Of a stretch of DNA of 64,000 bases, positions 1-7,852 are shown in pieces (the first letter of the stretch is position 1; every line of letters begins with the position of its first letter). This stretch comes from Acidobacteriota bacterium (GTDB lineage: Bacteria > Acidobacteriota > Aminicenantia > JBFLYD01). The position numbers and the translations under genes are program-made. The notes beneath the pieces were generated by a model. That model was not told the DNA's origin, made no database searches, and saw nothing but the letters and a program-made list of their open reading frames with translations. The stretch spans positions 1 to 64,000 of the forward strand of contig JBFLYD010000065.1 of assembly GCA_040756905.1 (NCBI GenBank), given 5' to 3'.

Positions 1-125
1 GGAAAAGAAAGTCATCCTTGACTCAATCCAGCCACTCTGAGGTATAATGAAAATTCAGCGTCACTTCGCTCCGACAGGTGGCCGGTTTCAATCAGAATCA
101 GTGGCCAGATTCATCGGAATATGCA
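1..125. mobile_element. Terminus of an IS21-family (IstA/IstB) insertion sequence, continuing off the left edge
   Basis: Read on the minus strand, the element starts at 125 with TGCATATTCCGATGAATC and continues with spaced copies of a GGCCAC-containing repeat (minus-strand GGCCACTGATTCTGATTG, then CGGCCACCTG), followed by GTCGGAGCGAAGTGACGC. Terminal TG/CA dinucleotides and several short transposase-binding repeats near the end are known traits of IS21-family ends; the match to this family is from memory of such termini. The istA/istB genes would lie outside the window. The boundary at 125/126 falls exactly where the VapC reading frame leaves its conserved LTDC motif, so this end marks an insertion into vapC. 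Confidence 0.65.
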
Positions 126-421
126 CAATCCGTTAAATTTACAGCTTTTCCTTTTTTTCTCATTTCATAAGAAAGTTTTCCTGCTTTTATCCATGTATTT
201 TCTTTTTGATCGATTATATAAAATGCATCTAAAAAATCTTCAATAATTGATACTTCTCTATCAGATTTGGCTCCCTGAATCAGCTCAGCAATTACTACTT
301 TAGGTACACATATTTCATTTTCAGATAGTATTCTATCTACTTTCTCTGATATTTTAGATGGTTTATTCTGAAAATAATCAATCCATACAGAAGTATCTAT
401 TAATATTTTTTCAGCGCTCAT
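98..421 (-). pseudogene. vapC: VapC-type PIN-domain toxin, 3' end cut off by an IS21-like element
   Basis: VapC toxins are Mg-dependent RNases with a PIN fold. This 107-residue product keeps the first acidic residue (D9 in LIDTSVW), the second (E46 in VIAELIQG) and D98 in VNLTDC. From residue 100 it runs into the IS end and stops after SDESGH. Family members are about 125-140 residues and carry a further acidic residue after the LTD motif, so roughly the last 25-30 residues are missing and the toxin is probably inactive. The start codon overlaps the 3' end of the antitoxin gene by 11 bases, the usual vapBC coupling. Confidence 0.8.
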
Positions 422-608
422 AATGTCTCATCTCTTCTGCGGTCAAGACGAATTCCAACTTTCCTTTCATGGATTTAATTTTCTCGATTTTTTTCTTTCT
501 CAAATATTCATTAATTGCTTTCCTGACGGCAGAGCTCTTATTTTTTGACTTTGTTTCTTTTAATAACTCATCAATTATATCTTTCTCAATTGTTACTGTT
601 GTTCTCAT
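411..608 (-). CDS. vapB: VapB-type antitoxin (ribbon-helix-helix-like)
   Basis: This 65-residue protein begins MRTTVTIEKDIIDELL, the beta-strand plus helix start of ribbon-helix-helix/VapB antitoxins, followed by SKNKSSAVRKAINEYLRKKK and a charged C-terminal tail that would wrap the toxin. It should bind its own promoter and neutralise VapC. A strong Shine-Dalgarno (AAAGGAG, 5 bases before ATG) supports the start. It is transcribed leftward from a good promoter at 643-671 and is translationally coupled to the truncated vapC. With the toxin truncated, the antitoxin is likely a relic or an orphan repressor. Confidence 0.8.
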   Translation of the reverse strand: MRTTVTIEKDIIDELLKETKSKNKSSAVRKAINEYLRKKKIEKIKSMKGKLEFVLTAEEMRHYER

Positions 609-642
609 GAATCTCCTTTTTATTAGTTTATTTTCACAATTT

Positions 643-671
643 ATAATAATAAAAATATTTTATATTGTCAA
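643..671 (-). promoter_or_regulatory. Sigma-70-type promoter of vapBC
   Basis: On the minus strand TTGACA (671-666) is followed by a 17-base spacer and TATTAT (648-643). The predicted start of transcription near 636 gives a leader of about 27 bases containing the AAAGGAG ribosome site. The remainder of 609-930 is AT-rich, and I see no gene in it. Confidence 0.65.
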
Positions 672-930
672 TAAATTTAAAAAAATTATTGTTCTAATTA
701 TGTCATATTTTTAGGTCAAAATATTATTCATTTTATATTTTTCTATTTCCATTTTTTAATGTAAGTAATTAAAGTTTTCTGGCAATTAAAATTTTGAGTG
801 CTATCTTTTTCAATTTAAAATTCATGACATGTAATATAAGATATTTCTTTATTAATATATTTATGAAACAGCCCATGAGAAATATTAATGTTAATGATAA
901 AATTTAAAAATTAAAAAATGGAGGAGAAAC

Positions 931-2118
931 ATGCTATCTAAAAAATATCTAATAAGCCCATTAATATTTATCTGTCTTTTAATTTCGGCATTCAATTTAA
1001 AAGCTGAAAAGAGAATAAGAATAAGAGAAATGGGAGTTAAGGTAGGCATCCTGAAGCCCGGCAAATGGAATTCAATAACCGATGTAAATGGAGTTAAGGT
1101 TGGTCATTTTACCTTAATAGAAGGGAAGAATGTCAGAACAGGAGTGACAGCAATTCTTCCTCATTCTGGGAATATCTTTCAGGAGAAAGTTCCAGGAGCA
1201 ATATATATCGGAAATGGATTTGGAAAACTCACAGGAATTTCTCAGGTGGAAGAGCTTGGGAACATTGAGACTCCAATTATCCTAACCAGCACATTATCTA
1301 TTCCTGCAGCATGGGAGGGAATCCTCGATTTTGTTCTTTCTCTAAAAGGAAATGAAAATGTTCGTTCGGTTAATCCAGTCATTGGCGAGACCAATGATGG
1401 ATTCCTGAATGATATAAGGGGAAGGCACATAAAAAGAGAGCATGTGCTGAAAGCCATTGAAAACGCAAAAGAGGGTCCGGTTGAAGAGGGTTGTGTTGGA
1501 GCTGGAACAGGAACAATTTGTTTTGGATTTAAAGGAGGGATAGGAACATCTTCAAGAGTACTTCCTCCATCACAAGGCGGATATACTGTGGGAGTCCTTG
1601 TCCAGACAAATTTTGGGGGAGTTCTCCAGATAAACGGTGCTCCTGTTGGAGTGGAGCTCGAAAAATATTATCTAAAAGACCAGATTGATTATGAGTTAGT
1701 TAAAGAAAATCATTCTAGTGACACAACAATAGATGGTTCATGTATGATTGTTGTTGCAACCGATGCTCCACTGGATTCAAGGAATCTAAAAAGACTTGCA
1801 AAAAGAACAATGCTTGGGCTTGGAAAAACAGGTGGGATTTCCTCCAATGGCTCTGGAGATTATGTAATTTCTTTTTCAACCGCTAAAGACTTAAGAATTC
1901 CTTTTGATTCAAAAAGTCCTTTAAGAACACAGCAGCTTTTAGAAAATGATTTTATTTCCGCTCTTTTTTTAGCATGCATAGAAGCAATTGAAGAAGCAAT
2001 TTACGACTCACTTTTTATAGCTGAATCGATGAAAGGAAAAGATGGTAATTTTATTGAAGCGCTTCCCCTGGAGAAAGTGAAAGAAATTCTCATTAAATAC
2101 AATCAAATCAAGAAATAA
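931..2118 (+). CDS. S58-family (DmpA/P1) aminopeptidase, secreted
   Basis: The DmpA/BapA family are Ntn-type hydrolases that cleave themselves into two chains and release N-terminal D- or L-amino acids or beta-amino acids. Residues 1-25 form a signal peptide (hydrophobic LISPLIFICLLISAF, then KA). The family landmarks follow: ITDVNGVKVGH near 49-59, GAGTGTICFGFKGGIG near 190-205, YTVGVLVQTNFG near 218-229. The self-cleavage site would be Gly269-Ser270 in TIDGSCMIVVATDAP, making Ser270 the nucleophile. The length of 395 matches the family. GGAGGAG lies 5 bases before the ATG. The following genes (M19 dipeptidase, racemase) suggest breakdown of peptides or cell-wall fragments outside the cytoplasm. 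Confidence 0.88.
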   Translation: MLSKKYLISPLIFICLLISAFNLKAEKRIRIREMGVKVGILKPGKWNSITDVNGVKVGHFTLIEGKNVRTGVTAILPHSGNIFQEKVPGAIYIGNGFGKLTGISQVEELGNIETPIILTSTLSIPAAWEGILDFVLSLKGNENVRSVNPVIGETNDGFLNDIRGRHIKREHVLKAIENAKEGPVEEGCVGAGTGTICFGFKGGIGTSSRVLPPSQGGYTVGVLVQTNFGGVLQINGAPVGVELEKYYLKDQIDYELVKENHSSDTTIDGSCMIVVATDAPLDSRNLKRLAKRTMLGLGKTGGISSNGSGDYVISFSTAKDLRIPFDSKSPLRTQQLLENDFISALFLACIEAIEEAIYDSLFIAESMKGKDGNFIEALPLEKVKEILIKYNQIKK

Positions 2119-2230
2119 TTTCTAATTTAAAGGGTTTTTTTGACCACTGCTTAATTTCATCCCTTACACAACTGAAATTAATTAATATTTTATCTTCTTA
2201 TAATTAAAAATTAATCAATCAATAAATAAT

Positions 2231-2360
2231 TTGTAGGGCAACCCTTCAGAGCCTGCCCCAAACCTTGCCCTGAACTTGTTTCATGGGTTGATTCGGGGGT
2301 TGCTTAATGCAAGGCTGAAGCCTTGCCCTACATGTCAATTTATTTAATTCGTTTTTATTA
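2231..2360. repeat. R3-family palindromic repeat (TGTAGGGCAA type), copy a
   Basis: Starts TTGTAGGGCAACCC and ends AAGCCTTGCCCTACATGTC, so its two ends can pair. It is followed by ATTTATTTAATTCGTTTTTATTA, which matches the flank of copies b (4682-4806) and c (43930-44047), allowing for changes. It fills most of the gap between the S58 peptidase and the M19 dipeptidase. Confidence 0.75.
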
Positions 2361-2429
2361 ATTAACCAAAAAAAGAATAATTTGAATTTTATTAACTATA
2401 TTTCATATAATTCAGTGCTGGAGAAAAAG

Positions 2430-3611
2430 ATGTTAAAGAAAAATAAATATTTATTTTTTGCTTTTACAGCCATTTCAATTTCATTAATTTTTATTTTTGC
2501 TTCTGAGGATTTTCATAAAAAAGCTGTAGAAATAAATCAGAATTCACTAATAATCGATTTCCATTGTGATACACTTCAGTATGTTTTGATGAAAGGGAAA
2601 GACCTTGGTAAAAGAGGAGAAACTGGAGCTGTTGACATACCTAAATTGAAAGAAGGAGGTGTTGATGCTCAGGTTTTTGCTGCATGGGTTGATTCAATAT
2701 TTAAAGGTCCTCTTGCAACAAAAAGGGCTCTTAAATTAATCGATGCGATGTATGAAGTTTTTGAAAAGAACCCGGATTCTGTAGAACTTGTCTTAAATTC
2801 CTTCGACGTGGAAAGATTGGCCAGAAATGAAAAAATTGGAGCCATTATTGGAATTGAAGGGGGTCATGCCCTGGATGGAGACATAAGAATCTTAAGAAAT
2901 TTTCACAGGCTCGGCGTAAGATTGATAACACTTACATGGTCCAATTCAAATGAAATCGGAGATTCATCCGATGACAAGCCAATTCATAATGGCTTATCTG
3001 AATTTGGAAAATCTGTGGTAAAAGAAATGAACAGGCTCGGAATGATAATCGATGTATCTCATATATCTGATAAAACATTCTGGGATGTTATTGGAATAAC
3101 CAAAAAACCTGTTGTAGCTTCTCATTCAAACTGCAGAAGCATTGTAAATGTTCCACGGAACCTTACGGATGATATGATAAAGGCTATAGCAAAAAATGGT
3201 GGAGTGATTGGAATTAACTTCTATTCTGGTTTTGTCGATGAGGAATTCAATAAAAGATACATGGAATGGAGAAAATCCCAGCCTCTAAGGGAAAGGAAAA
3301 CTTTTAAGGATCCAGAAAAGTTAGCTGAGTACAAGTTTACTTTTTTCTCAACGCCTCTTCCTATTCAAGGACCTCCCCTTGAATCTCTCTTAAAACACAT
3401 CGACCATATCTATAAGCTCGTAGGACCCGACCATATCGGGCTCGGTTCTGATTTTGATGGGATAGATTCAGCTCCTGTAGGTCTTGAAGATGTCTCAAAA
3501 CTTCCAAATTTAACTGAAGCTTTATTAAAAAGAGGATACTCAGAAAAAGAAATCAAAAAAATTCTGGGAGATAATTTCCTCAGAGTTATCAAAGAAGTGG
3601 GGGGAAAATAA
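2430..3611 (+). CDS. M19-family (renal dipeptidase-type) membrane dipeptidase, secreted
   Basis: A zinc metallopeptidase of the amidohydrolase superfamily that hydrolyses dipeptides, often with a D-residue at the C-terminal side. Visible motifs are the HxD metal pair in IDFHCDT, the bridging glutamate in GIEGGHAL, the histidines in IDVSHISD and VASHSNCR, and GLGSDFDG near the C-terminus. I start at ATG 2430 because it has GGAG five bases upstream and yields a clean signal peptide (LFFAFTAISISLIFIFA). An in-frame TTG at 2382 would add 16 residues without a ribosome site. The next gene follows immediately, which suggests one transcript with the racemase. Confidence 0.9.
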   Translation: MLKKNKYLFFAFTAISISLIFIFASEDFHKKAVEINQNSLIIDFHCDTLQYVLMKGKDLGKRGETGAVDIPKLKEGGVDAQVFAAWVDSIFKGPLATKRALKLIDAMYEVFEKNPDSVELVLNSFDVERLARNEKIGAIIGIEGGHALDGDIRILRNFHRLGVRLITLTWSNSNEIGDSSDDKPIHNGLSEFGKSVVKEMNRLGMIIDVSHISDKTFWDVIGITKKPVVASHSNCRSIVNVPRNLTDDMIKAIAKNGGVIGINFYSGFVDEEFNKRYMEWRKSQPLRERKTFKDPEKLAEYKFTFFSTPLPIQGPPLESLLKHIDHIYKLVGPDHIGLGSDFDGIDSAPVGLEDVSKLPNLTEALLKRGYSEKEIKKILGDNFLRVIKEVGGK

Positions 3612-3634
3612 AAACCATAGGAATATTAGGAGGA

Positions 3635-4306
3635 ATGGGCCCTGAGGCTACTCTCCATCTTTTCAAATTAATCATAAAAAATACACCTGCAAAGATTGAT
3701 CAGGAGCACATTCCAATCTTGATATGGAACAATCCCCATATTCCTGACAGGACAAAATTTATAATCGAAAAAGGAGAAGACCCTCTTCCTCATCTAATCG
3801 AAGGAGCAAAAAAACTGGAAAATTCTGGAGCAGATTTTTTAGTGATGCCATGTATTACAGCCCATTACTTTTATGAAAAGATTTTAAAAGAAATAAAAAT
3901 TCCTTTTCTACATATAATCAGAGAAACAATTGAACATCAAAAAAATAGATTTCCTGGCCTAAAAAAAATCGGAATTCTTGCATCTACAGGAACTGTCAGA
4001 ACTGGCTTGTTTCAAAAATTCTTTAAGAAAGAAGGGATTGAAATCATAACTCCTGACGCAAACGACCAAAATAATCTTATAATGAAAGCAATCTATGGAG
4101 ATAAAGGTGTAAAAGCCGGATATAAAATATTACCGAAAAAATTATTGATAGAAGCGGGAAATAATCTTATTAAAAAGGGTGCAGAAGCATTAATATCCGG
4201 CTGCACTGAGGTTCCCTTACTGCTTACTAAAAATGTATTTAATGTTCCTCTTTTAGATCCTCTAATTGTCTTAGCAAAATCATCTGTTAAATTTTCTTTT
4301 AGTTGA
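3635..4306 (+). CDS. Aspartate/glutamate racemase-family protein
   Basis: Members interconvert L- and D-aspartate or glutamate without cofactor, using two cysteines. Both are present, C73 in VMPCITAHY and C190 in ISGCTEVPLL (numbered from ATG 3635), and the internal GILASTGTVRTG loop is typical. The family N-terminus is usually M-K-x-IGILGGMGPEAT. Here the codons before ATG 3635 read KIKTIGILGG, so the first strand and glycine loop lie upstream of the first standard start codon. No ATG, GTG or TTG exists in frame between the stop at 3572 and 3635. Initiation at ATA 3608, which overlaps the dipeptidase stop, or a sequence error in the G6 run (3599-3604) are alternatives. It probably works with the upstream dipeptidase on D-amino-acid peptides. 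Confidence 0.8.
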   Translation: MGPEATLHLFKLIIKNTPAKIDQEHIPILIWNNPHIPDRTKFIIEKGEDPLPHLIEGAKKLENSGADFLVMPCITAHYFYEKILKEIKIPFLHIIRETIEHQKNRFPGLKKIGILASTGTVRTGLFQKFFKKEGIEIITPDANDQNNLIMKAIYGDKGVKAGYKILPKKLLIEAGNNLIKKGAEALISGCTEVPLLLTKNVFNVPLLDPLIVLAKSSVKFSFS

Positions 4307-4327
4307 ATTTTTGTTCTATTCTAAATA

Positions 4328-4904
4328 AAGAGGTCAACCATCTTCTGAGCGATATATTGACGAGCATCTTAATCTCTAAGAAATACTTGATTCTAAACGC
4401 CGAACATACATTAGTGAGCAGGAAGGGTGGCGGAGAAACCGAAGGTTCCTGAAAACCGTCACGAATGCGTAGCGGGCATGGTTTTCTCACTTATTTTAAA
4501 GTATAAGTGAAATTAAAACCAATAGAAGATAATGTTTTTTGAATTATGCATAAGTTATATATTCTTTCCCTTTTTAATAAGTGAGGGGGGGGTGAAGCAT
4601 GAGTGCTCCCGCACTAACTATATTTATTCCAAAAAAATTAAGTGATTGAAGTAGAGATATTCTTAATTCCTTAATTTATAGCAAACGCATAAAATATTGT
4701 TACATGTAGGGCAAGGCTTTAGCCTTGCATTAAGCAACCCCCGATCAAGTTCGGGGCAGGCTCTAAAGGGTTGCCCTACAATTTATTCAATGCGTTTGTA
4801 TTAGGTAATAATAAGTTAGTGCGGGACGAAGTCACCCTTGCTGATCACTGTATAAAAGTATAAGAGAAACTATCTTCTGAGCGAAGGGGATGGTTGACCT
4901 CTTC
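4328..4904. repeat. Composite of R1-family repeat arms around an R3 insertion, copy R1c
   Basis: The 635-base gap 4307-4941 holds no convincing gene. It begins with AAGAGGTCAACCATCTTCTG at 4328 and ends with the inverted arm GATGGTTGACCTCTT at 4889-4904. Inside are GTGAGCAGGAAGGGTGGC (about 4415-4433) and TCACCCTTGCTGATCACT (about 4832-4849), which are the two R1 ends seen also at 7630-7763 and 50155-50492. An R3 repeat (4682-4806) sits between them, so mobile repeats have landed inside one another. Confidence 0.65.
4682..4806. repeat. R3-family palindromic repeat, copy b
   Basis: Left end GCAAACGCAT then TGTAGGGCAAGGC; right end GGGTTGCCCTACAATTTATT then CAATGCGTTTGTATTA. The outer CAAACGCAT sequences are inverted copies of each other, so the element has terminal inverted repeats of about 10-12 bases around a palindromic core (AAGGCTTTAGCCTT, CCCGATCAAGTTCGGG). 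Confidence 0.75.
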
Positions 4905-4941
4905 TAAAAAACTCGTATTGGTTACTAATTTTTCAATATTT

Positions 4942-7542
4942 TCATTTAGCGGGAACAACTCTTATTGTTTTAATTTCCCAAGGATTTACATCCAAATATA
5001 CTTTTTTCCCTGAAAATTCAACTGAAGAGATTTCTTTCAACTCAAGAAAATCGATTTCTGAAGCTTTAATCATTTCAAAGGGAAGGGATATCTCTCCTTT
5101 TACTTTTTTCCCTTCAGTTTCATAAAATCTCATTACTAAGGATTCATCATCTTCTGATTTTTTTATTACATGAAGAATCACATTTTCAGGAGAGATTTCA
5201 AAGAATGAATAGCATGCAGGAAGTTTTCCAGAATGATTTGCCTCTAAAATTCCATAAAGAGGGTAGTTGAACTCATAACCTTTTTTATAGGCTTTTGAAT
5301 CTTTCCAGTCTCCCCTATGGGGAAAGATAGCATAATCGATTGAATGATATCCTCTATCTGCCTTTGGGTCGGGTGAAATTGCAGATTTTAAAAGGGTAAG
5401 ACAGACTTCAGAGCCTTCAAGGCTATGTCCATATTTTGACCGATTCAAAAAAGTTACCCCATAATCATCATTAGATAAGTCAACCCATTTGTGTGCTGGG
5501 AATTCCCACTTCGCCTTCTCCATTGGAGATTCAGGGTTTGTAGGTCTTTTATATATCCCATAGGCAATGTCAGTAACAAGAGCATCTGTTTCAATGTTTA
5601 TTGGAAAATAAAGTTTTAGAAGAGTCTCTGATTCTTTCCAATCTGCCTTAAGATTCATTTCTATCAACTTGCTTCCCTCGTAAAGCCTTATTTCCTGGAC
5701 GAACCTTGAATTTCTGAAATTTCTCTTTACCCTTAAAGAGGCCCTTAGGGGACCCCTCTCACCAATTTCTATTTTGCCCTTTGGTAACTCATATGGATAA
5801 TTCCTGTATTTAGGGTCTATATTCCATGCATTAAAACTTTTTGGTTTATCTCTATACGCTCTTAAAAAATTCCCTTTTCCTTTAAGAATTTCTCGATTAT
5901 TCTCTTTGTCAAAAATACTTTTGATCCATCCCTCTCCTTCAAGGTTAACTCTAATGAACTCGTTCTCTATTGAGTCTTTATTGACTCTTAAAGAAGTTTT
6001 AGAAGTGCTTTTCTCAGGAAGGATTCTGTAAACTGAATACCCTAAAGAAGGGACTGAAGCAAAAAATATAAGATAATTTTTATCATTCTCTATAACTATT
6101 TGTGATGGAATTTCTTCTCCTGTAGAATCTATAACTCCTGCTGAATTTGAAGCGCCCGGCCATTCAATTCTAACAATGTCTTTTCTCTCCCATGAAAGAG
6201 GATTAAATATAATTACTGCCTGACCTTTTCCTTCAGTATTGATATTTTTTGAGATGTTTTTAAGAGATTCATTCAATAACTCATTTCCAATTCTTTTGAT
6301 TATCCTGTAATCAACCTTTGCATCTAAATAAACTTCAGGAATGCTACTTCCTGGAAGGATATCATGGAATTGGTTGAATAGAATTTTTTCCCAGAGAAAA
6401 TTTATCTTACCCTGAGGATATTCATGCTCAAAAAATCTTGATATCGAAGAAAATTTTTCAAGGGAAAGAGCTAAAACCTCTGATTGCCGATTCAGCTTTT
6501 TTATATCCGCCTGGGATGTGAAAGTCCCTCGATGGTATTCAAGATAAAGTTCATCATCCCATGTTGGAAGTTTATCTCTGTATTTCTCCAAATCTTTAAA
6601 GAAATCAATGATTTTTCCATGCTTCCAGGGTTCTAAAGAAGTCAGTTCCATTGCAGCCGCAGTTTCTTTTGGGGTAGGTCCATGTCCACCATCACTCTCT
6701 CCATAGAGATAGGCAATTTCTTTCACATAATCTTCTGTAAATAATTCAGGTTTATCAAATTTCATGTCTTTTGATGAAAAAATTTGAGGTTCTTTCATTA
6801 AACGATTCTGGGATTTAAATTTTTCGATATCTTCAGGGTATGGTTTTGGAAATATTCCATATCCTCTTATTCCCAAATAGGCAAGAACTTCTGATCCATC
6901 AGGAGCTCTCCATGTAAATATGTTAAATGGAAAATTATTAGTATCATTCCATGTAATTTTTGTGGTTAAAAAATATTTTGCCCCTGTCTTAGCTAAAATC
7001 TGGGGAAGATTGTAATTGAAGCCAAAACTATCAGGAATCCAGGAAACCTCACTTAATTTTCCGAATCTCTTCAAATAATATCTCTGACCGAGTAGCCTCT
7101 GTCTTACTATGGATTCTCCATCGGGCAGATTGTTATCAGGCTCAATCCATTCTCCACCCACATATTCCCAACCCCCATTCTTCACAGCTTCGTCAATCTT
7201 TTTCGATATCTCAGGAAAATATTCTTCTGCCCACTTATAATATTGAGGAGCACTCTGGACATATATGAATCCTGGATATTTCTTTATGTGCTCTATAGCC
7301 TGATTGAAGGTGAATCTACATTTCTCTATAGTCTCACTTTTTCTCCATAGCCATGCTGCATCGATGTGGGATTGCCCTATCATATAAATCTTAAAACCAG
7401 AAAAAATAGACAGATCCTTTTTTTCTGATTTTGTAAAATTGGAATCGATCTTTTTCTCATCTGAAAATTTCTCTGATGAATAATTGAACATAGCTAACAT
7501 AAATACCAATATGATTGATAAAAAAATATAGTGACTTTTCAT
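4942..7542 (-). CDS. GH38-family alpha-mannosidase, exported
   Basis: GH38 enzymes are zinc-dependent retaining alpha-mannosidases. After a signal peptide (residues 1-20) the catalytic domain opens with MIGQSHIDAAWLW, whose H59 and D61 are the first zinc ligands. The nucleophile is D171 in SWIPDSFGFN. YLYGESDGGHGPT near 285 supplies further active-site residues. The C-terminal half is the beta-sandwich region of the family, and the total of about 866 residues is normal. I start at ATG 7542 (MKSHYIF) because GGAG is 8 bases upstream; an ATG two codons earlier is too close to it. It lies divergent from the GH78-like gene at 7853 and likely trims mannosylated glycans in the periplasm or outside. 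Confidence 0.9.
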   Translation of the reverse strand: MKSHYIFLSIILVFMLAMFNYSSEKFSDEKKIDSNFTKSEKKDLSIFSGFKIYMIGQSHIDAAWLWRKSETIEKCRFTFNQAIEHIKKYPGFIYVQSAPQYYKWAEEYFPEISKKIDEAVKNGGWEYVGGEWIEPDNNLPDGESIVRQRLLGQRYYLKRFGKLSEVSWIPDSFGFNYNLPQILAKTGAKYFLTTKITWNDTNNFPFNIFTWRAPDGSEVLAYLGIRGYGIFPKPYPEDIEKFKSQNRLMKEPQIFSSKDMKFDKPELFTEDYVKEIAYLYGESDGGHGPTPKETAAAMELTSLEPWKHGKIIDFFKDLEKYRDKLPTWDDELYLEYHRGTFTSQADIKKLNRQSEVLALSLEKFSSISRFFEHEYPQGKINFLWEKILFNQFHDILPGSSIPEVYLDAKVDYRIIKRIGNELLNESLKNISKNINTEGKGQAVIIFNPLSWERKDIVRIEWPGASNSAGVIDSTGEEIPSQIVIENDKNYLIFFASVPSLGYSVYRILPEKSTSKTSLRVNKDSIENEFIRVNLEGEGWIKSIFDKENNREILKGKGNFLRAYRDKPKSFNAWNIDPKYRNYPYELPKGKIEIGERGPLRASLRVKRNFRNSRFVQEIRLYEGSKLIEMNLKADWKESETLLKLYFPINIETDALVTDIAYGIYKRPTNPESPMEKAKWEFPAHKWVDLSNDDYGVTFLNRSKYGHSLEGSEVCLTLLKSAISPDPKADRGYHSIDYAIFPHRGDWKDSKAYKKGYEFNYPLYGILEANHSGKLPACYSFFEISPENVILHVIKKSEDDESLVMRFYETEGKKVKGEISLPFEMIKASEIDFLELKEISSVEFSGKKVYLDVNPWEIKTIRVVPAK

Positions 7543-7629
7543 ATTCATTCTCCAACTAATAAATTCAATTATAATTTTATTGAAAAAAAAGCAACCAAGT
7601 AAAGTTTTGTAGTTGTTAATAATTTAGGC

Positions 7630-7763
7630 AGCAAGGGTAACCAGAAAACACGCTGTATTTTTCCACCAATCTAAATAAATTAAAAGAGGTCAACTATCCC
7701 CTTCGCTCAGAAGAGAGTTGACCTCTTAATTTAAGTCTATATTTCAGGTCACCCTTCCTGCTC
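7630..7763. repeat. R1-family MITE-like repeat, short copy a
   Basis: Ends are GCAAGGGTAACC (7631-7642) and GGTCACCCTTCCTGC (7747-7761), imperfect inverted repeats of each other. In the middle AAGAGGTCAACT (7684-7695) pairs perfectly with AGTTGACCTCTT (7716-7727). The outer part AACCAGAAAACACGCTGTAT recurs inverted in the copy at 50155-50492. It lies in the divergent gap 7543-7852, which otherwise holds only upstream sequence of the two glycosidase genes. Confidence 0.7.
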
Positions 7764-7852
7764 AAAAAAGTTATATAAAATTTTCTTCCCACAAAACTTT
7801 ACTTGCTTGAAAAAGATGGACAAAATATCTATTTATTTATTATTAAGTTAAT

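Noticed and set aside
2112-2150. Intrinsic terminator after the S58 peptidase gene (AGAAATAATTTCT then a T7 run)
   Set aside because: The stem is short and separated from the T-run by about 18 bases; not convincing.
4299-4490. 63-codon leftward open frame after the racemase
   Set aside because: It lies within the composite R1/R3 repeat region and overlaps the racemase end.
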